From Mycoplana rhizolycopersici (lineage in GTDB: Bacteria; Pseudomonadota; Alphaproteobacteria; Rhizobiales; Rhizobiaceae), in contig NZ_JABXYK010000003.1 of the NCBI RefSeq assembly GCF_013378445.1, forward strand, positions 186,001 to 250,000: a DNA stretch of 64,000 nt, written 5' to 3'. Below are positions 51,339 through 60,946 of the stretch, in pieces. Below the pieces are notes generated by a model. The model did not search any database. It saw nothing but the letters and a program-made list of their open reading frames with translations, and was not told where the DNA came from. Each line of letters starts with the position of its first letter. Position 1 is the stretch's first letter. A program made the translations under genes and the position numbers.

Positions 51339-52499
51339 TCAGAAGATATTGGTCACCGGGTGGCCGAACGCCATCGCGCCGGCGTATTGCGCCTGAGGAC
51401 CCGGCTGGAGCGGATGGAAACGCGCACCCTGTATGTCGCGGAAGCGCCGTTCGAGGCCCGCCGACCGGTAGAATCCGCTGCCGCCGGCAAGCTCCATCGC
51501 AAGTTCGACCGCATGGATGGCATGCTTGCCGACGAGCGAGCGGCCGATCATCACCTCGTTGACCGTTTCGGCCGACGGGGCGTTGCGTTCGACCACCTCG
51601 ATCATCCAGCGGTGGGCAAGCTGGGCTGCCCGCAGCGATGTCTCCATCTGTCCGGCGAGATCGAGAAGCGTCGAGCGCGGCGGCTTCCGCCTGGCCATTT
51701 CGATCGCGATGTCACGTGCGCTCTCGGCTACGCCGAGATAAACGGCATAGATCAGCGGGAAGGCGATCGTGGCGATGATCTGGAAGACCGGGTGCCATTC
51801 GCCGGCGCGCCGGCTGAAGGAGACCCCGGCGTCCGCAACGAAAAGGTTTTCGATCATCACGTCGTTCGAGCCTGTGCCGCGCATGCCCATTGCCCGCCAC
51901 GTATCGACGATGCTGACCTCGGGTGCCTTCATCGGGGCTGCAAAATGGATCACCGCATCCGGACCTTCGGCCGTTTCCAGCACCGCACCCGTCATCAGCA
52001 GGTCGCCGATGTCGGCGCCGGAGGTGAACATCTTTCGCGCCGTCACCCGATATCCGCCCTCCACCTTGATTGCCTTGCCCGAGCCGCTGATCCAGTCGGA
52101 ACCGCCGCTGGAAAGCAGGATCAGCCCTTCGGCGGCGACGCGTTTCAGCAACGGCTCGACGGCTGCGACCTGCTGGTGCTTCCAGCGCCAGGCGGGTATG
52201 GCGACCTGGTGGGTGTGCATCGAAAACGCCAGCGCCGTCGAAGAGCAGGCATGCGCCATGACGCGCAGCATCTCGGCAAGCATGCGCACATCCGCACCCC
52301 CTCCGCCGAGTTCCTGGGGTACGCCGGCCTCGACGAGGCCGTTCTGCTTGAGAAGCTCGTAGTTTTCCGCGACGAACAGATCACCCTCGTCGAAGCGCTC
52401 CGCCCGCTCGGCAAGGATGGGCGCGATGGTTCGCACGATCTCCACGGGTGCCGGCCGTGCGCCGGCGTCTGTCGTCGCTGCAGTCGTAGCCTTGTTCAT
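51339..52499 (-). CDS. Acyl-CoA dehydrogenase-family flavoprotein
   Basis: 386 residues. Fold features: LVEAGVPQELGGGGADVRML, TALAFSMHTHQVAIPA, ISGSGKAIKVEGGYRVTARK, DTWRAMGMRGTGSNDVMIEN and AMELAGGSGFYRS near the end, as in acyl-CoA dehydrogenases and the related DszC/SfnB-type monooxygenases. The usual catalytic Glu is not obvious, so a monooxygenase role is possible. Divergent from an HxlR regulator with an inverted repeat between them, which likely controls it. Confidence 0.75.
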   Translation of the reverse strand: MNKATTAATTDAGARPAPVEIVRTIAPILAERAERFDEGDLFVAENYELLKQNGLVEAGVPQELGGGGADVRMLAEMLRVMAHACSSTALAFSMHTHQVAIPAWRWKHQQVAAVEPLLKRVAAEGLILLSSGGSDWISGSGKAIKVEGGYRVTARKMFTSGADIGDLLMTGAVLETAEGPDAVIHFAAPMKAPEVSIVDTWRAMGMRGTGSNDVMIENLFVADAGVSFSRRAGEWHPVFQIIATIAFPLIYAVYLGVAESARDIAIEMARRKPPRSTLLDLAGQMETSLRAAQLAHRWMIEVVERNAPSAETVNEVMIGRSLVGKHAIHAVELAMELAGGSGFYRSAGLERRFRDIQGARFHPLQPGPQAQYAGAMAFGHPVTNIF

Positions 52500-52550
52500 G
52501 GGGTCCTCCTGTTGACTGTGTTTACGGTCCTCCCAAACGCTGTCATCGTC

Positions 52551-52564
52551 CAGTTCACGAACTG
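52551..52564. promoter_or_regulatory. Inverted repeat CAGTTC-AC-GAACTG
   Basis: Perfect 6-bp arms separated by two bases, in the 116-bp gap of the divergent acyl-CoA dehydrogenase and HxlR genes. A plausible autoregulated HxlR operator. I saw no second copy nearby. Confidence 0.5.
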
Positions 52565-52615
52565 TACTACCCCTTGGCCGCGGCGCCCAGCTTGCGGTAT
52601 CATCCGCGCGGAACG

Positions 52616-53326
52616 ATGCTGCCGGTGACGAACATGGATGAGCATGGAAGCTACGGCCAGTTCTGCCCCGTATCGATGGCCGCCGAGATCCTCTGTACGC
52701 GCTGGACCGTGCTGGTCCTGCGCGAGCTTCTGTGCGGGACGACCCGTTTCAACGACCTGCGCCGCGGCGTGCCGCGCATGTCTCCGGCGCTCCTGTCCAA
52801 ACGCCTGAAGGAACTGGAGCGCGCCGGCGTGATCGAAACGGCGGCCGGTGAAAAGGGAACGACCGAATATCGCCTGTCGGCCGCCGGCAGGGACCTGCAG
52901 CCGATCATCATGAGCATGGGTTTCTGGGGCCAGCGCTGGGTGGAATCGGACCTGTCGCTGAAGAATCTCGATCCGTCGCTTCTGATGTGGGACATGCGCC
53001 GCAATCTCGATCCCAGGCCGTTGCCCGGACGTCGCTGCACGATTCAGTTTCTGTATCCCGAACTGCCGCCAGCGCGGCAGAACTGGTGGCTGGTGGTCGA
53101 TGGCGGCGATGTCGATCTGTGCGGTTTCGACCCCGGCTTCGATATCGACCTGCTGGTGACGACGTCATTGCGCGCGATGACCGCGATATGGATGGGGCTG
53201 TCGGCGGTTCGCCGTGAGGTCGAAGTCGGCAATCTCGAGCTGGACGGCGATCCGGAGATCGCCCGCGCCATGCAGCAATGGCTGGGGCTTAGCAAGTTTG
53301 CCCCCCAGCCGCGCACGGTTTCGTGA
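52616..53326 (+). CDS. HxlR-family regulator with C-terminal SCP2-like domain
   Basis: 236 residues; the ATGs at 52616 and 52634 are both possible. The winged helix is of HxlR type: CPVSMAAEILCTRWTVLVLR, ELLCGTTRFNDLRRGVPRMS, PALLSKRLKELERAGVI. The C-terminal 110 residues (VVDGGDVDLCGFDPGFDIDL, TTSLRAMTAIWMGLSAVRRE) resemble an SCP2-like ligand pocket, seen in some HxlR proteins. It probably senses a lipid or acyl compound and controls the neighbouring flavoprotein gene. Confidence 0.8.
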   Translation: MLPVTNMDEHGSYGQFCPVSMAAEILCTRWTVLVLRELLCGTTRFNDLRRGVPRMSPALLSKRLKELERAGVIETAAGEKGTTEYRLSAAGRDLQPIIMSMGFWGQRWVESDLSLKNLDPSLLMWDMRRNLDPRPLPGRRCTIQFLYPELPPARQNWWLVVDGGDVDLCGFDPGFDIDLLVTTSLRAMTAIWMGLSAVRREVEVGNLELDGDPEIARAMQQWLGLSKFAPQPRTVS

Positions 53327-53437
53327 TCGGAACCGGCAGAATTTGTCCGCTCGCCCCTTAGACTCGGCATGGCCCGTATCTATATGGAGGCGAGTGTGTC
53401 CGCCGTGGGCACGGGATGAGAGAGCGGAAGGTTCGGA

Positions 53438-54484
53438 ATGCAGCGTTTTGGGAAAGTTTTCGCGATGATCGGCGTCGCCGTCATGATGATGGTCACCGCG
53501 GTGGACGTGGCGGAGGCACGCCGGGGGGGCGGTGGCTTCGGTAGCCGCGGCACCAGGACATTTTCCACCCCGCCCGCAACGCGCACCGCGCCGAGCCAGC
53601 CTGCTCCGATCGATCGTTCGATGACCCAGCGCCCGGCCGGCCGGCAGGCGAACCAGCCGCAGGCGGGCCAGCAGGCTCCCGGCGTCAATCGTCCGGCCGG
53701 TCAGCGCCCCGGAATGTTCGGTGGCCTTGCCGGCGGTCTGCTCGGCGGCCTGATGCTCGGCGGCCTCATTGGCATGCTGATGGGCAATGGCCTCGGTGGG
53801 GCCATGGGCTTCCTCGGCCTTCTGTTCCAGGCCGCGCTGATCTTCGGCGCGATCGCGCTTGCCATGCGGTTTTTCCGCCGCTCGCCACAGCCAGCTTTCG
53901 GCGGCGCCGGTGGCCCGTCCGCCCCGGCTTACCGTCAGTCCGATAACGCTGCTCCCTCCTTCAGGATTCCGAGCATCGGCGGCGGCGCCGGCCTGGGGGG
54001 TCTCGGCACGGGGGCAGGGGCAGCCGGTGCAAGTGCGCCTGCCGCGGCCACTGCATCGGATGCCGATGAAATTGGGGTGAAGCCGGAGGATCTCGAGCGG
54101 TTCGAGACGATGCTGAAGGAGGTCCAGGCGGCCTATTCGGCCGAGGATTACGCCGCGCTTCGCAAGCTCACTACACCCGAGGCCATGTCCTGGCTCGCTG
54201 AAGAATTGAGTGACAACGCAACGAGCGGTGCAAAGAATGACGTCCGTGATGTTCATCTCGTCCAGGGCGACGTCGCCGAGGCGTGGCGGGAAGACGACGG
54301 TTCCGAATACGCTACCGTGGCAATGCGCTACGAGAGCATCGACGTGATGCGGGACCGTGCGACCGGCCGCGTCATCAGCGGCGACCCGGACAATCCGACC
54401 GAAACCGTCGAGGTCTGGACCTTCGTCCGCAAGCCCGGTTCCGACTGGTTGGTGACGGCGATCCAGGGCACGGACGCCACCTGA
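53438..54484 (+). CDS. Tim44-like membrane protein
   Basis: 348 residues with a signal peptide (AMIGVAVMMMVTAVDVAEAR) and a low-complexity Gly/Gln/Pro region (residues 30-90). A glycine-rich membrane segment follows (GLAGGLLGGLMLGGLIGMLM, GFLGLLFQAALIFGAIALAM). The C-terminal Tim44-like domain is visible as EDLERFETMLKEVQAAYSAE, LRKLTTPEAMSWLAEELS and WRETWTFVRKPG-like (VEVWTFVRKPGSDWLVTAIQ). In bacteria this family is often linked to Sec or envelope assembly, but roles are unclear. Confidence 0.82.
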   Translation: MQRFGKVFAMIGVAVMMMVTAVDVAEARRGGGGFGSRGTRTFSTPPATRTAPSQPAPIDRSMTQRPAGRQANQPQAGQQAPGVNRPAGQRPGMFGGLAGGLLGGLMLGGLIGMLMGNGLGGAMGFLGLLFQAALIFGAIALAMRFFRRSPQPAFGGAGGPSAPAYRQSDNAAPSFRIPSIGGGAGLGGLGTGAGAAGASAPAAATASDADEIGVKPEDLERFETMLKEVQAAYSAEDYAALRKLTTPEAMSWLAEELSDNATSGAKNDVRDVHLVQGDVAEAWREDDGSEYATVAMRYESIDVMRDRATGRVISGDPDNPTETVEVWTFVRKPGSDWLVTAIQGTDAT

Positions 54485-54520
54485 CCATCCGGCCCTTTGT
54501 GGGCCGATGACGAGTTACCG

Positions 54521-54560
54521 CAAGAAGGGCACGGCCACCGCCGTGCCCTTCTTGCGTTTT
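54521..54560 (+). terminator. Strong terminator after the Tim44-like gene
   Basis: CAAGAAGGGCACGG pairs perfectly over 14 bp with CCGTGCCCTTCTTG around a 6-nt loop, followed by CGTTTT. Confidence 0.88.
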
Positions 54561-54720
54561 CCGCGGCGAACGGTCCGTGCGGCCTTGCGCGCAAGTGCGG
54601 ACAAGTCGTCATCGAGGCTTGCCATTGCAGGAGAACTGCCATCATCTGGCAGCGCTGGCGGACGTTGAATCTCGCAAGCGCATACCATCCCGCTCCGCCG
54701 AGCCTTAATCGGAGACCTCA

Positions 54721-54855
54721 ATGGCGCTGAAATCCCTTCTGACCGCTTCGCTTGTTCTTCTCGCTCTCGCCGGCTGCACCACCGGCGCTGCAAACAATGT
54801 CAACTATGCGCGACCTGCCGACACCGGCGGCGGCGTCCGTATCCCGATCAACTGA
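54721..54855 (+). CDS. 44-residue lipoprotein
   Basis: Starts MALKSLLTASLVLLALAGC, a signal peptide ending in a lipobox (LAGC), then a short mature part TTGAANNVNYARPADTGGG ending VRIPIN. GGAG lies six bases before the ATG at 54721. Short lipoproteins of this type are common in rhizobia and may tether or stabilise the outer membrane. No family name is assigned. Confidence 0.7.
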   Translation: MALKSLLTASLVLLALAGCTTGAANNVNYARPADTGGGVRIPIN

Positions 54856-55014
54856 GTGCAGGAACAGCCGGATCGCCGCGGCGACCCGTTGGCGCCGGGC
54901 GGTGATCGCCATAGGGTTGGTATTCTGCCGATCGTTGCGAGGCCATGAAGGCATTGGCAACCATCGCGCGATCTGGCACCGTGCGGCCGATCGATTTGCG
55001 ACGCGGGGGGCACA

Positions 55015-55497
55015 ATGGCGGACGCGATACGCTTGATACTGACGAACCTGCCAATCGTGCTTTTCGTCGCCGCCATGGGCATCGCATTTTTTCTAAAGGT
55101 CGGGCCGACCGCCGAGCGCTATCTCTCCTGGCTGCTTCTGCTCTCGGTTGGCGTCGAAATGATTTGGGGCGGCTTCTTCCACGTTTTCCTGCCGCAAGTG
55201 GCGGCTACTCAGATCGGCTGGCAGGTCAGCCCGTTCCAGTTCGAGATCGGCGTCGCCGATCTGGCGATGGGCATCGTCGCCGTGCTGTCGTTTTGGCGTA
55301 GCCTTTCGTTCAAGGCGGCCGTCGTCATTTATATTGTCCTGTTCAATTTCGGAGTGGCGATCGGCCACGTCCGCGAGGCGATCGTTAACGCAGACTACGC
55401 ACCCGACAACTTTGGCGTGCTCCTGCTTTTGACAGTCGTAAAGATCCCTCTGCTCGCCTGGCTGCTGTGGAAGGCGTCCGAGGAAAAGCGCGCATAG
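55015..55497 (+). CDS. Small membrane protein (DUF6790-like)
   Basis: 160 residues with four membrane helices (ILTNLPIVLFVAAMGIAFF, YLSWLLLLSVGVEMIWGGFF, VADLAMGIVAVLSFWRS, LLLLTVVKIPLLAWLLW). A conserved HVREAIVNADYAPDNFGVLL loop links the last two. I recall this pattern from a poorly described inner-membrane family. Function unknown. Confidence 0.65.
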   Translation: MADAIRLILTNLPIVLFVAAMGIAFFLKVGPTAERYLSWLLLLSVGVEMIWGGFFHVFLPQVAATQIGWQVSPFQFEIGVADLAMGIVAVLSFWRSLSFKAAVVIYIVLFNFGVAIGHVREAIVNADYAPDNFGVLLLLTVVKIPLLAWLLWKASEEKRA

Positions 55498-55548
55498 AGC
55501 TTCTTTTGTGCGTAACGCCGTTCGTTGCAATTAACCGTCTGTAATACA

Positions 55549-56475
55549 ATGAATTTTGTCGACCATCCCGCCGCCGCGGTCAGTAACCCGCGCGCCTATT
55601 CGGTCCAGGATCTGCTTTCGATGGAGCGCTTTTTTGATTGCGTCTCCTCAGCCGTCGAGGATCTTCTGGAGACGCATCGCCTTCTGCCGCGCAAGGTACG
55701 CTACGTTGCGGATATCCAGAAATGGATGCTCAGCCAGGCGACGCTGGCATTGCATTTCGAAAACACCCTCGATCCGACGCGCCCGGCCATCACGCCCAGC
55801 GATCTCGTGCGCTATTTCGGCAAAACGCCGGCGGCGAGCAAGAACACGGTTCTCGCGTTCCTGATGGAAATGCGCCACTACAACTTGGTGGAGCCGATCG
55901 AGGTGGGGGACCGGCGCCGGCGAAGCTTTCGGGCAACAATGGAATCCGAAGCGCTGATCCGGCGCTACTTCGATATTCATATGCGGGCACTGGATCTCCT
56001 CGACAACGGCCCGAGGTACCGTCTGTCTTCCGCCGAGCCGAAGCTCTTGCACCACGCCCAGCCGAAAATGACGCGGCTGCTGTTCCAGCGTCCGGAATGG
56101 TGGCATCCGCCGGAGACCATCGCCACCTTCGTCAAATCGGACGCCGGCAGCAACATCGTCCATGATCTCGTATCGCGCGTGCCCAAAATCGCCTTGGAGA
56201 CGGATCGGCTCTGGATCGGTCCGGTCTCGCCGACGGAACTCTCACGCCGCTTTCACCTTTCCCGAACCCATGCCGTTCGGCTGTTCGCCCGCGCGCGCCG
56301 GGACGGTCTGCTTGGCTGGCAGCGAAACGACAATCGCGGCGATTGCTGGATCGCGCCGCAGCTGGTGCACGACTATCGGTTTTGGCAGGCGACCAAGTTT
56401 GCCGCGATTTCCCAGGCCGTCCACGACGTGTCCGTCTCTGTGGCCGACTTCAGAACGCAATTGCGGATGGAGTGA
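55549..56475 (+). CDS. Putative winged-helix regulator of unknown class
   Basis: 308 residues from the ATG at 55549. Two winged-helix-like segments can be seen: AITPSDLVRYFGKTPAASKN followed by TVLAFLMEMRHYNLVEPI, and a second near VSPTELSRRFHLSRTHAVRL with FARARRDGLLGWQRNDNRG. The intervening helices may dimerise. No ligand domain or cysteine switch is evident. Similar proteins occur in rhizobia without known function. Confidence 0.6.
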   Translation: MNFVDHPAAAVSNPRAYSVQDLLSMERFFDCVSSAVEDLLETHRLLPRKVRYVADIQKWMLSQATLALHFENTLDPTRPAITPSDLVRYFGKTPAASKNTVLAFLMEMRHYNLVEPIEVGDRRRRSFRATMESEALIRRYFDIHMRALDLLDNGPRYRLSSAEPKLLHHAQPKMTRLLFQRPEWWHPPETIATFVKSDAGSNIVHDLVSRVPKIALETDRLWIGPVSPTELSRRFHLSRTHAVRLFARARRDGLLGWQRNDNRGDCWIAPQLVHDYRFWQATKFAAISQAVHDVSVSVADFRTQLRME

Positions 56476-56536
56476 CGTTCGCAATGGGGGCAAGGGGGGG
56501 AGAGACGCACGTCGCCATGCGCCTCCTCGATCCGGA

Positions 56537-56872
56537 TCACTCGTGGATCGTGTAGGAGCCCATTTCGCACAGATCCTGTGTGTCCGTGGTGGTGTCGAGA
56601 TTGGACTCTTCCTCGAACTCGAACTTCATGTCGTACTTGCACTGCCGGCGACCGTCAGCGATCGTGATTTCCATGCTTTCGCCCGGGTTCAGCACCTGGC
56701 GGCCGAAAACGTCGTCTTCCCAGCTGTCGACGCCGACCGGCGACGTATAGAAGTTGGTCAGCACGGACCCGGTGCCGTTCTTCAGGGTGAAGACGAGTTC
56801 GTCGGCGTATGCTGCGGCCGAGAAGCCGAGGACGGCTGCGGCAGTCGTAATGAGTACCTTAAAATTGCGCAT
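56537..56872 (-). CDS. Small exported protein with two cysteines
   Basis: 111 residues, signal peptide FKVLITTAAAVLGFSAAAYA. The mature domain has the pattern FTLKNGTGSVLTNFYTSP, DSWEDDVFGRQVLNPGE, ITIADGRRQCKYDMKFEFEE and a second Cys in TQDLCEMGSYTI; the two cysteines probably form a disulfide. I remember this as a widespread periplasmic family of unknown role. A start at 56902 is rejected, as it only extends the signal region. Confidence 0.7.
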   Translation of the reverse strand: MRNFKVLITTAAAVLGFSAAAYADELVFTLKNGTGSVLTNFYTSPVGVDSWEDDVFGRQVLNPGESMEITIADGRRQCKYDMKFEFEEESNLDTTTDTQDLCEMGSYTIHE

Positions 56873-57053
56873 AGTTTTCAGTTCCTTACTGGAATATTGC
56901 AACGGCAGATTCCTAGGAGGAGAATCGTGAACGGCAAATGAATTCCAGTACTTGCCGCCGACCCATTTCTGGGTGGAACGATCCGTTCGCAGGCGGACGC
57001 GTCGAAACGCGCCCGCAATGCCAGGTCGTCAGCGAAATCTTGCCGCCCGCCCC

Positions 57054-59264
57054 TTAAGCGGCTTGCGGCTTCGCGTAGGGATCAAAGCGTCCGTAGAAGG
57101 TTTCGCCCTTTGCCGCCATGTCGAGCAGAAGCGGCGTCGGCTTGAAATGGTCGCCATATTTCGCCGCCAGCTTCTCGCACAGTGCCACGAAGGCCTTCAC
57201 GCCCATGCCGTCGATGTAGGAAAGCGTGCCGCCCGTATAGGGGGCGAAGCCGAAGCCGAGGATCGAGCCGACATCGGCCTCGCGCGGATCGGTGACGATG
57301 CCTTCCTCGACCGTGCGCGCCGCTTCCAGCGCGATCGTCGTCAGCAGCCGTTCCTTCAACACCTTCACGTCGACGTCATCGGGCTTCTGCTGCGGATAGA
57401 GCTCCTTCAGGCCCGGCCAGAGGCGCTTCTTCGCCGGCTTCGGTGGATAGTCGTAGAAGCCCTTGGCACTCTTGCGCCCGAGCCGCCCGTCCTCGACGAG
57501 CGTCGTCACAAGGTCCATGTGCCGCGGATCGACCGCCTGCGGTCCAAGATCGGCCAGGGCTGCCTTGAAGATCTTGTAGGAGAGGTCGACGGCCACCTCG
57601 TCGTTGAGCGAAAGCGGTCCGACCGGCATGCCGGCCATCTTCGCCGCGTTCTCGATCATCGCCGCCGGCACGCCCTCGATCAGCATGTCATAGGCTTCGC
57701 CGATATAGCGGAAGACGCAGCGGTTGACGTAGAAGCCGCGCGTGTCGTTGACGACGATCGGCGTCTTCCTGATCGCGGCCACGTAATCGAGGGCGGTGGC
57801 CAGCGCCTTGTCGCCGGTCTCCTTGCCGAGGATCACTTCCGTCAGCATCATCTTCTCGACCGGCGAGAAGAAATGGATGCCGATGAACTGGTCGGGACGC
57901 CTGGAGTTCTTCGCTAGCCCGGTGATCGGCAGCGTCGAAGTGTTGGAGGCGAGGATCGCGCCGTCTGGCAACACCGCCTCGACCTTTTCCATCACCGCCT
58001 TCTTGACGTCGCGGTCCTCGAAGACAGCCTCGATCACGAGATCGGCGTCGGAAAGCGTGGCATAGTCGGGCGTCGGCGTGATCAGCGACAGCAGCTTCTC
58101 GCCTTCCTCCTTGCTCATCCGGCCCTTGGAGACGCTGGCGGCCACGAGGCCCTCGCAAACCGACTTGCCCTTGTCGGCTGCCTCCTGGTCGCGGTCGATC
58201 AGCACCACGGGGATGCCGGCGGCGGCTGTCACATAGCCGATCGAGGCGCCCATGAAGCCGGCGCCGACGATACCGACCTTCCTGAACTCGGTCTTAGGTA
58301 CGCCGGCCGGCCTGCGTGCTCCCTTGCCCAGCTCCTGCATGGAGATGAACAGCGAGCGGATCATCGAGAAGGCTTCGGTCGTCTGCAGGATGTGGGTGAA
58401 ATAGCGCTGCTCGATCTTGAGCGCCGTATCGAACGGCACCTGCAGGCCCTCGTACACGCATTTGAGGATCGCGAGCGCACCCGGATAGTTGCCGGCGGTT
58501 TCGCGGCGCAGGATGGCGGGTGCCGCCGGCCAGAGCTGGGCCGCAGCCGGCGTCCAGATGCCGCCGCCGGGCACCTTGAAGCCCTTTTCGTCCCAGGGTG
58601 CGACAGGCTTCAGGCCATCGAGGATCATCTTCTTCGCTGCCGGGATCAGTTCCTCCGGCGCGACCACCTGGTGAACGAGGTTCATCGCCTTGGCGCGCGC
58701 AGCCGAGAGAGACGATCCTGTCGTCATCATCTGCAGGGCGTCCTGCGCGTTTGCCAGCCGCGGCACGCGCTGGGTGCCGCCGGCACCGGGGAAGATGCCG
58801 ACCTTCACTTCGGGCAGGGCGATCTTCACCGACTTGGCGTTCGAGGCGACGCGGCCGTGACAGGCGAGCGACAGCTCGAAGGCACCGCCCATGCAGGTGC
58901 CGTTGATCGCCGAAACCCAGGGCTTGCCGCAGGTCTCGAGCTTGCGGAACAGGCCGCTCATCCGCCCAGTGAGCGCAAACAGCTTCTCGACTGCCTGCGC
59001 CGGATCCTTGGCCCTCTCCTCGGCCTGCAGCGTGAACATCGACCTAATCATCGAAAGGTCGGCGCCGCCGGAGAAGCTCGACTTGCCCGAGGTGAAGACC
59101 ACGCCCTTGACGGCATCGTCCGCCACGGTCGCGTCGATGATCGCGTCGAGCTCGTCCATCACCTCCGCCGTGAAGACGTTCATCGACTTGCCGGGCATAT
59201 CCCAGGTGACGAGCGCAATGCCGTCGGCGTCGGTTCCCAGGCCAAAATTCTTGTATGCACTCAT
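57054..59264 (-). CDS. fadB: FadB-type multifunctional beta-oxidation enzyme
   Basis: 736 residues, the typical length. The N-terminal crotonase domain has VTWDMPGKSMNVFTAEVM, SFSGGADLSMI and FPGAGGTQRVPRL; the central 3-hydroxyacyl-CoA dehydrogenase domain has VGIVGAGFMGASIGYV (near residue 330) and the family-typical FIGIHFFSPVEKMMLTEVI, with VVNDTRGFYVNRC downstream. Together they hydrate and oxidise enoyl-CoA to ketoacyl-CoA. GGGAGAGG precedes the ATG. Last gene of an operon with thiolase and acyl-CoA dehydrogenase; SMc02227 of S. meliloti is the likely counterpart from memory. Confidence 0.92.
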   Translation of the reverse strand: MSAYKNFGLGTDADGIALVTWDMPGKSMNVFTAEVMDELDAIIDATVADDAVKGVVFTSGKSSFSGGADLSMIRSMFTLQAEERAKDPAQAVEKLFALTGRMSGLFRKLETCGKPWVSAINGTCMGGAFELSLACHGRVASNAKSVKIALPEVKVGIFPGAGGTQRVPRLANAQDALQMMTTGSSLSAARAKAMNLVHQVVAPEELIPAAKKMILDGLKPVAPWDEKGFKVPGGGIWTPAAAQLWPAAPAILRRETAGNYPGALAILKCVYEGLQVPFDTALKIEQRYFTHILQTTEAFSMIRSLFISMQELGKGARRPAGVPKTEFRKVGIVGAGFMGASIGYVTAAAGIPVVLIDRDQEAADKGKSVCEGLVAASVSKGRMSKEEGEKLLSLITPTPDYATLSDADLVIEAVFEDRDVKKAVMEKVEAVLPDGAILASNTSTLPITGLAKNSRRPDQFIGIHFFSPVEKMMLTEVILGKETGDKALATALDYVAAIRKTPIVVNDTRGFYVNRCVFRYIGEAYDMLIEGVPAAMIENAAKMAGMPVGPLSLNDEVAVDLSYKIFKAALADLGPQAVDPRHMDLVTTLVEDGRLGRKSAKGFYDYPPKPAKKRLWPGLKELYPQQKPDDVDVKVLKERLLTTIALEAARTVEEGIVTDPREADVGSILGFGFAPYTGGTLSYIDGMGVKAFVALCEKLAAKYGDHFKPTPLLLDMAAKGETFYGRFDPYAKPQAA

Positions 59265-59294
59265 AATGGGATTCCTCTCCCTTGAACATTGTCC

Positions 59295-59525
59295 CTACCA
59301 GAGGATGACGATCGCGACACCTGTGATGCCAACGACTACGGCGGTGAGAAGCATCAAGCCACGAAGTTCGGCTTGGTGCGCACGGACCTCCTCCTTGGTT
59401 TTCGGCTTGATGAAGGCCTCATAGTCGTCCTTCATATCTCTCTCTCGATAGATATGGGCGAGTTCTCGCTGCCATCCCTCCCGCTCTTCCCTATAGGTCT
59501 CGCGATCCGGCTGCGGGGTGGTCAT
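59295..59525 (-). CDS. Small single-pass membrane protein in the beta-oxidation operon
   Basis: 76 residues, mostly polar and helical ([33 protein letters not shown]) with one C-terminal membrane helix ([20 protein letters not shown]). Its ATG lies three bases after the thiolase stop and its stop is 30 bp before fadB, so it belongs to the operon. Function unknown; it may anchor or assist the fatty acid oxidation complex, which is conjecture. Confidence 0.7.
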   Translation of the reverse strand: MTTPQPDRETYREEREGWQRELAHIYRERDMKDDYEAFIKPKTKEEVRAHQAELRGLMLLTAVVVGITGVAIVILW

Positions 59526-59528
59526 AAA

Positions 59529-60737
<1,209 letters not shown>

Positions 60738-60902
60738 GCTTTTCTCTCCCTGGGCGACGCAGAAGCGTCGTCAATCACCTGTCTGCCAATCTCCTGGCAT
60801 ACGGCCTTTTTGGCCGCGCGCTCGTCATTCTATCCCTCATTCGCCTGCCGGCACCTGTGCCCGCGGGGGCGCGGACAAGGAGGCGAGTTGCGGCGACTGT
60901 AC

Positions 60903-60930
60903 GCCCTCTCCGCGCTTGCGGGGAGAGGGC
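60903..60930. repeat. Rhizobial-type GC-rich palindrome
   Basis: GCCCTCTCC...GGGAGAGGGC, an imperfect hairpin with CGCGCTTGCG at the tip, in the 209-bp gap between the acyl-CoA dehydrogenase and thiolase genes. Similar CCCTCTCC-type palindromes recur in rhizobial intergenic regions and may work as mRNA processing or termination elements. Confidence 0.6.
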
Positions 60931-60946
60931 CGGGTGAGGTGCATCC

